DNA of 9,367 nucleotides from the NCBI GenBank assembly GCA_964471755.1, contig CAYYJM010000250.1:1-9367 (forward strand). Direction: 5' to 3'. The position numbers and the translations under genes were made by a program. The notes under the pieces were generated by a model. That model had not been told where the DNA came from, searched no databases, and worked only from the letters and a program-made list of their open reading frames with translations. This DNA is from CAYYJM01 sp964471755 (GTDB lineage Bacteria; Planctomycetota; Planctomycetia; Gemmatales; Gemmataceae). Shown here in pieces: positions 6,686-9,367 of the stretch. How positions within the stretch are numbered: the first letter of the stretch is position 1; each line of letters opens with the position of its first letter.

Positions 6686-7036
6686 ATGTTCAAGCTGAAA
6701 CGAGTCTACGAGAAGCCTTCGCACGAGGACGGCTCTCGTGTTCTGGTCGAACGGCTCTGGCCGCGCGGCATGACCAAAGAACACGCGGCCGTGGACCTGT
6801 GGCTGAAGGAGGTCGCCCCGAGCCCGGAACTGCGCAAGTGGTTCGGCCATGACCCGGCCCGATGGGAGCAGTTCCAGAAGCGTTACTGGAAGGAACTGGA
6901 GGAGAAGGCGGAGGTCATCCAGGAACTGAAACGGATGAGCCACGAGGGGACCGTGACCCTGGTCTACGCCGCCCATGACGAGGAACACAACGGGGCGCTG
7001 GCTCTGAAACAGTTCCTGGAGGGACACAACCGCTGA
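6686..7036 (+). CDS. DUF488 family protein
   Basis: A 116-residue small cytoplasmic protein of the DUF488 family. Recognised by VERLWPRGMTKE at 21-32, KWFGHDP at 51-57 and TLVYAAHDEEHNGA at 91-104, and by a length typical of the family. Highly charged, with no signal or membrane segment. The molecular function of the family is not established. ATG 6686 has a good GAGGAG ribosome site at 6673-6678, seven bases upstream; the frame stays open further upstream, but that stretch overlaps the previous gene and has no family similarity. It starts 13 bases after the RibD-like gene, so the two are very probably co-transcribed. Confidence 0.9.
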   Translation: MFKLKRVYEKPSHEDGSRVLVERLWPRGMTKEHAAVDLWLKEVAPSPELRKWFGHDPARWEQFQKRYWKELEEKAEVIQELKRMSHEGTVTLVYAAHDEEHNGALALKQFLEGHNR

Positions 7037-7127
7037 GACGAATTCTGAACCGAAGACCAAATCGAGGACCGGACAGGCGCAGCTGATTGGCCGCGTCGGC
7101 GTTCTCGAGCATTCCAGGAGGATCATC

Positions 7128-7793
7128 ATGGCCGTTTCCAACCAGACGGGTATCCAGGTGCAGCTGAACGGAGTTCATCTCTGCTGCGGAGGCTGTGTCA
7201 ACGCGGTGACACGGGCGGTGGCCAGGGTGCCCGGTGTCGCGTGCCCGTGCGACATGGACGAGGGCACCGTGACCCTGGCCGCCCCGGATCACGCCAAGGC
7301 CGAGAAGGCGCTCGACGCCATCGCCGCGGCCGGCCTGCCCGGCGAGACGGGCGATGGCCATCTCGCCATGAAAGCTCAGCACGACGTCCCCGCGGGGAAG
7401 CTCCACAAGGCGACGGTCTCGGACATCCACAACTGCTGCGATCCGTGCGCCGAGGCCATCCAGGAAGCGATCCGATCCGTCGCTGGCGTGACCGGCGACA
7501 CGGTCGAGCCGGGCAAGACCCGTTTCGAGGTCACGGGCAGCTTCGCCGCGGCGGACCTCCTCCGGGCCCTCAACGCGGCCGGCTTCCACGCCCGGGTGAA
7601 GGACGCGGAAGCCGCCCAGTCCTGCCGCTGCTGCGGTCGGCCGACCAGCGTCCACTTCGGCGGCATGCCGATCTGCGAGGAGTGCTATCAGCACGCCGGC
7701 TCCTGCTGTCTGGAGTTCGGCGGCGACGACCTCTGGCAGAAGCGCGAGGAGGCCCTGCAAGGCGGTCAGCCGGACTCCTCCGGTGGTGCGTAG
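7128..7793 (+). CDS. Two HMA-like repeats plus C-terminal Cys cluster, probable metal-binding protein
   Basis: A 221-residue protein that I recognise only by architecture. Residues about 9-75 and 93-158 are two ferredoxin-fold-like repeats resembling heavy-metal-associated (HMA) domains. Each has a Cys cluster in the loop before its first helix, CCGGC at 19-23 and CCDPC at 103-107, followed by a pattern like VxRAVARVPGV or IQEAIRSVAGV and closing with AAGL or AAGF. The canonical MxCxxC is thus replaced by CCxxC. A third module at 166-194 has CRCC, CEEC and CC, like a small zinc-ribbon or treble-clef site. No signal peptide, so cytoplasmic. ATG 7128 has AGGAGGA at 7116-7122. By analogy it may bind Cu, Zn or another soft metal. 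It stands 40 bases upstream of the heme/Mo membrane enzyme. Confidence 0.75.
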   Translation: MAVSNQTGIQVQLNGVHLCCGGCVNAVTRAVARVPGVACPCDMDEGTVTLAAPDHAKAEKALDAIAAAGLPGETGDGHLAMKAQHDVPAGKLHKATVSDIHNCCDPCAEAIQEAIRSVAGVTGDTVEPGKTRFEVTGSFAAADLLRALNAAGFHARVKDAEAAQSCRCCGRPTSVHFGGMPICEECYQHAGSCCLEFGGDDLWQKREEALQGGQPDSSGGA

Positions 7794-7820
7794 TCGGGTC
7801 GAGCATCGGTCGCCTTTCAT

Positions 7821-7825
7821 GGAGG
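7821..7825 (+). promoter_or_regulatory. Ribosome binding site that selects ATG 7834
   Basis: GGAGG lies eight bases upstream of ATG 7834. An in-frame ATG at 7819 overlaps this site and has no good site of its own, so the downstream ATG is preferred. Confidence 0.6.
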
Positions 7826-7833
7826 TTCTGGAA

Positions 7834-9367
7834 ATGCGCATACGACGCGGCACTCTGCTCGTCCTCGTGTCGCCGTTCGTGCTGGTGGTGGCCGCCGCCT
7901 ACGTCCAGTGGGTTCTGTTCGGACTGCCGGCGGTCCCTGCCATCCCCGAGCTGCACGCCGGGACGGTGACAGAGCCCTCCGGCTTTCCGGCCTGGCTTCG
8001 CATCACTCACTACGTCAACCTGCTGTTCCTGGTTCTGCTCGTCCGCAGTGGCTTGCAGATTCTCGCGGACCATCCGCGGCTCTACTGGAACGTCCACTGC
8101 ACGCCCGGCACGGAGTGGATTCGCTTCACTCCGGTCGAGGTGCCGACGGATCGCGTCTGGACGGCCAAGGATGATTCCCGCTACCTGTCGCCCTGGATCG
8201 GCCTGCCCGGTTATCGGCACACGATCGGCATGGCCCGACACTGGCACTTTCTCAGCGTCCTGTTCTGGGTCGGCAACGGCCTGGTCTTCATGATCCTGCT
8301 GCTGGTCACCGATCAGTGGAAGCGTCTGGTGCCGCACTCGTGGCAGATCGTGCCCGATGCCTGGGCCGTCTGGGTCCACTACGCCACCCTCCACCTGCCG
8401 CCGGAGCCGAACGGCTTCTACCATTACAACGCGCTCCAGCAACTGACCTACTTCGGAGTCGTGTTCATCCTGGCTCCGCTGGCGATCCTGACTGGCCCGT
8501 CGATGTCGCCGGCGCTGACCAATCGCTTTTCGTGGTATCCTCGCCTGCCCGGCAATCGGCAGATCGGGCGATCGCTTCACTTCCTGGTCATGTGCGCCTT
8601 CGTCCTGTTCGTCATCGGCCACGTGGCGATGGTGGCGATCACGGGCTTCGTGCGCAACATGAACCACATCGTCGTGGGCACCGATGATGCCAGTCTGCTC
8701 GGCGTGTACCTCGGCCTGGTCGGAGTCGGCGTGATCGTGGCGGTCAACGCGCTGGCCAACTGGCTGGCCTGGCGAAAGCCTCGACTCGTGCAGCACGTTG
8801 CCAAGATGCTGGTCACGCCGGTGATGGGTTTTCTGCTCGATCGTCCCGCTCCGCTGGCCGAGTTCCGGCGTGAGGACATCTCTCCGTTCTTCTGGGCCAA
8901 TGGCAAGGTGCCCACCTGCGAGGAGTGGACGACCCTGGCCGCTGACGGCTTCAAGGGCTACCGGCTCAAGGTGCATGGCCTGGTCGAGAATCCGGTCGAG
9001 CTGTCGCTGGACGATCTGCGTGCGCTGGGCGAGCGGCAGCAGATCACGCTGCACCACTGCATCCAGGGCTGGTCGGGCATCGCCGAGTGGGGCGGCGTGC
9101 CGCTGGCGGAAATCATCCGGCTGGTTCGGCCCAAAGCCAACGCCTGCGCCGTCGTCTTTTACTCCTACGGCGAGGGAGGCGAGGGCGGTGAGTTTTACGA
9201 CAGCATCTCGATGGCCAACGCCCAGCATCCGTTGACGATGCTGGCCTACGAGATGAATTACGAGCCGCTGAACGAATTGCACGGCGCGCCGCTGCGGCTA
9301 CGGGTCGAGAACCAACTCGGCTTCAAGATGGTCAAGTGGATTCGCGCCATCGAGTTCGTGGAGGACG
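7834..9367 (+). CDS. Cytochrome b-molybdopterin (sulfite oxidase-type) oxidoreductase fusion, 3' partial
   Basis: The frame is open from ATG 7834 to the window end (511 codons, no stop), so the C-terminus is missing, probably only a few tens of residues. The N-terminal half is a membrane cytochrome b like formate dehydrogenase gamma or b561-type subunits. It has about six helices (roughly 6-28, 56-75, 137-158, 204-222, 249-272, 288-309), with candidate heme histidines H59, H136/H138, H249 and H263 and a YNALQQLTYF motif at 198-207. From about 370 comes a sulfite oxidase-type molybdopterin domain with HHCIQGWSGIAEWGG; C409 would be the Mo ligand. N-terminal MRIRR and WRKPR after the last helix put both ends in the cytoplasm by the positive-inside rule. 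It likely passes electrons between the Mo site and quinone through heme; the substrate is unknown. Confidence 0.9.
   Translation, partial: MRIRRGTLLVLVSPFVLVVAAAYVQWVLFGLPAVPAIPELHAGTVTEPSGFPAWLRITHYVNLLFLVLLVRSGLQILADHPRLYWNVHCTPGTEWIRFTPVEVPTDRVWTAKDDSRYLSPWIGLPGYRHTIGMARHWHFLSVLFWVGNGLVFMILLLVTDQWKRLVPHSWQIVPDAWAVWVHYATLHLPPEPNGFYHYNALQQLTYFGVVFILAPLAILTGPSMSPALTNRFSWYPRLPGNRQIGRSLHFLVMCAFVLFVIGHVAMVAITGFVRNMNHIVVGTDDASLLGVYLGLVGVGVIVAVNALANWLAWRKPRLVQHVAKMLVTPVMGFLLDRPAPLAEFRREDISPFFWANGKVPTCEEWTTLAADGFKGYRLKVHGLVENPVELSLDDLRALGERQQITLHHCIQGWSGIAEWGGVPLAEIIRLVRPKANACAVVFYSYGEGGEGGEFYDSISMANAQHPLTMLAYEMNYEPLNELHGAPLRLRVENQLGFKMVKWIRAIEFVED

Noticed and set aside
7794..7833. Moco riboswitch before the Mo enzyme
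   Set aside because: The gap is only 40 bases, too short for that RNA, and holds little beyond the ribosome site.
7570..9282. A 570-codon open frame on the minus strand
   Set aside because: It lies opposite the Mo/heme enzyme and the end of the HMA-like gene, both with clear family motifs. Its translation is Arg/His/Gln/Asp-rich with no domain, as expected of a GC-driven antisense shadow.

Overview
This is a 9.4 kb, GC-rich, gene-dense bacterial window with no rRNA, tRNA, insertion sequence, CRISPR array or phage gene that I can see. The gene set suggests a planctomycete, probably a Gemmata-like lineage: a small secreted protein rich in Cys/Pro/Ser/Thr, a GMC oxidoreductase beside an unusual NAD-dependent epimerase, and a cytochrome b-molybdopterin oxidoreductase fusion. 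This taxonomic guess rests on family resemblance only.

Layout. (1) 46-804 (+) is an SDR oxidoreductase. A hairpin at 805-840 separates it from the convergent minus-strand block. (2) The minus-strand block, 5529 down to 852, holds four genes. In transcription order they are a GMC oxidoreductase (GTG start at 5529), an epimerase-like protein 20 bp further on, an RhlE-type DEAD-box helicase, and a Cys-rich exported protein. Hairpins follow the epimerase and helicase genes. The Cys-rich gene has its own strong sigma70-like promoter in an AT-rich island. (3) A 294 bp divergent intergenic region, 5530-5823, carries a TATAAT box and a leader that can form mutually exclusive hairpins. (4) The plus-strand block, 5824-9367, holds a RibD C-terminal-domain reductase, a DUF488 protein, a Cys-rich protein with two HMA-like repeats, and a membrane cytochrome b fused to a sulfite-oxidase-type molybdopterin domain. 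The last gene runs off the window.

How they may work together. The two minus-strand redox enzymes (GMC and epimerase) are close enough to be co-transcribed and may act on related sugars or alcohols. The four plus-strand genes lie 13, 91 and 40 bp apart and may form a transcription unit. In it, the metal-binding-like protein sits directly upstream of the heme/molybdenum membrane enzyme, but a functional link is inference.

Most worth a second look are the leader upstream of the RibD-like gene, the CCxxC double-repeat protein with its C-terminal Cys cluster, the epimerase in which the SDR lysine is replaced by cysteine, and the Cys-rich exported protein with its strong promoter.
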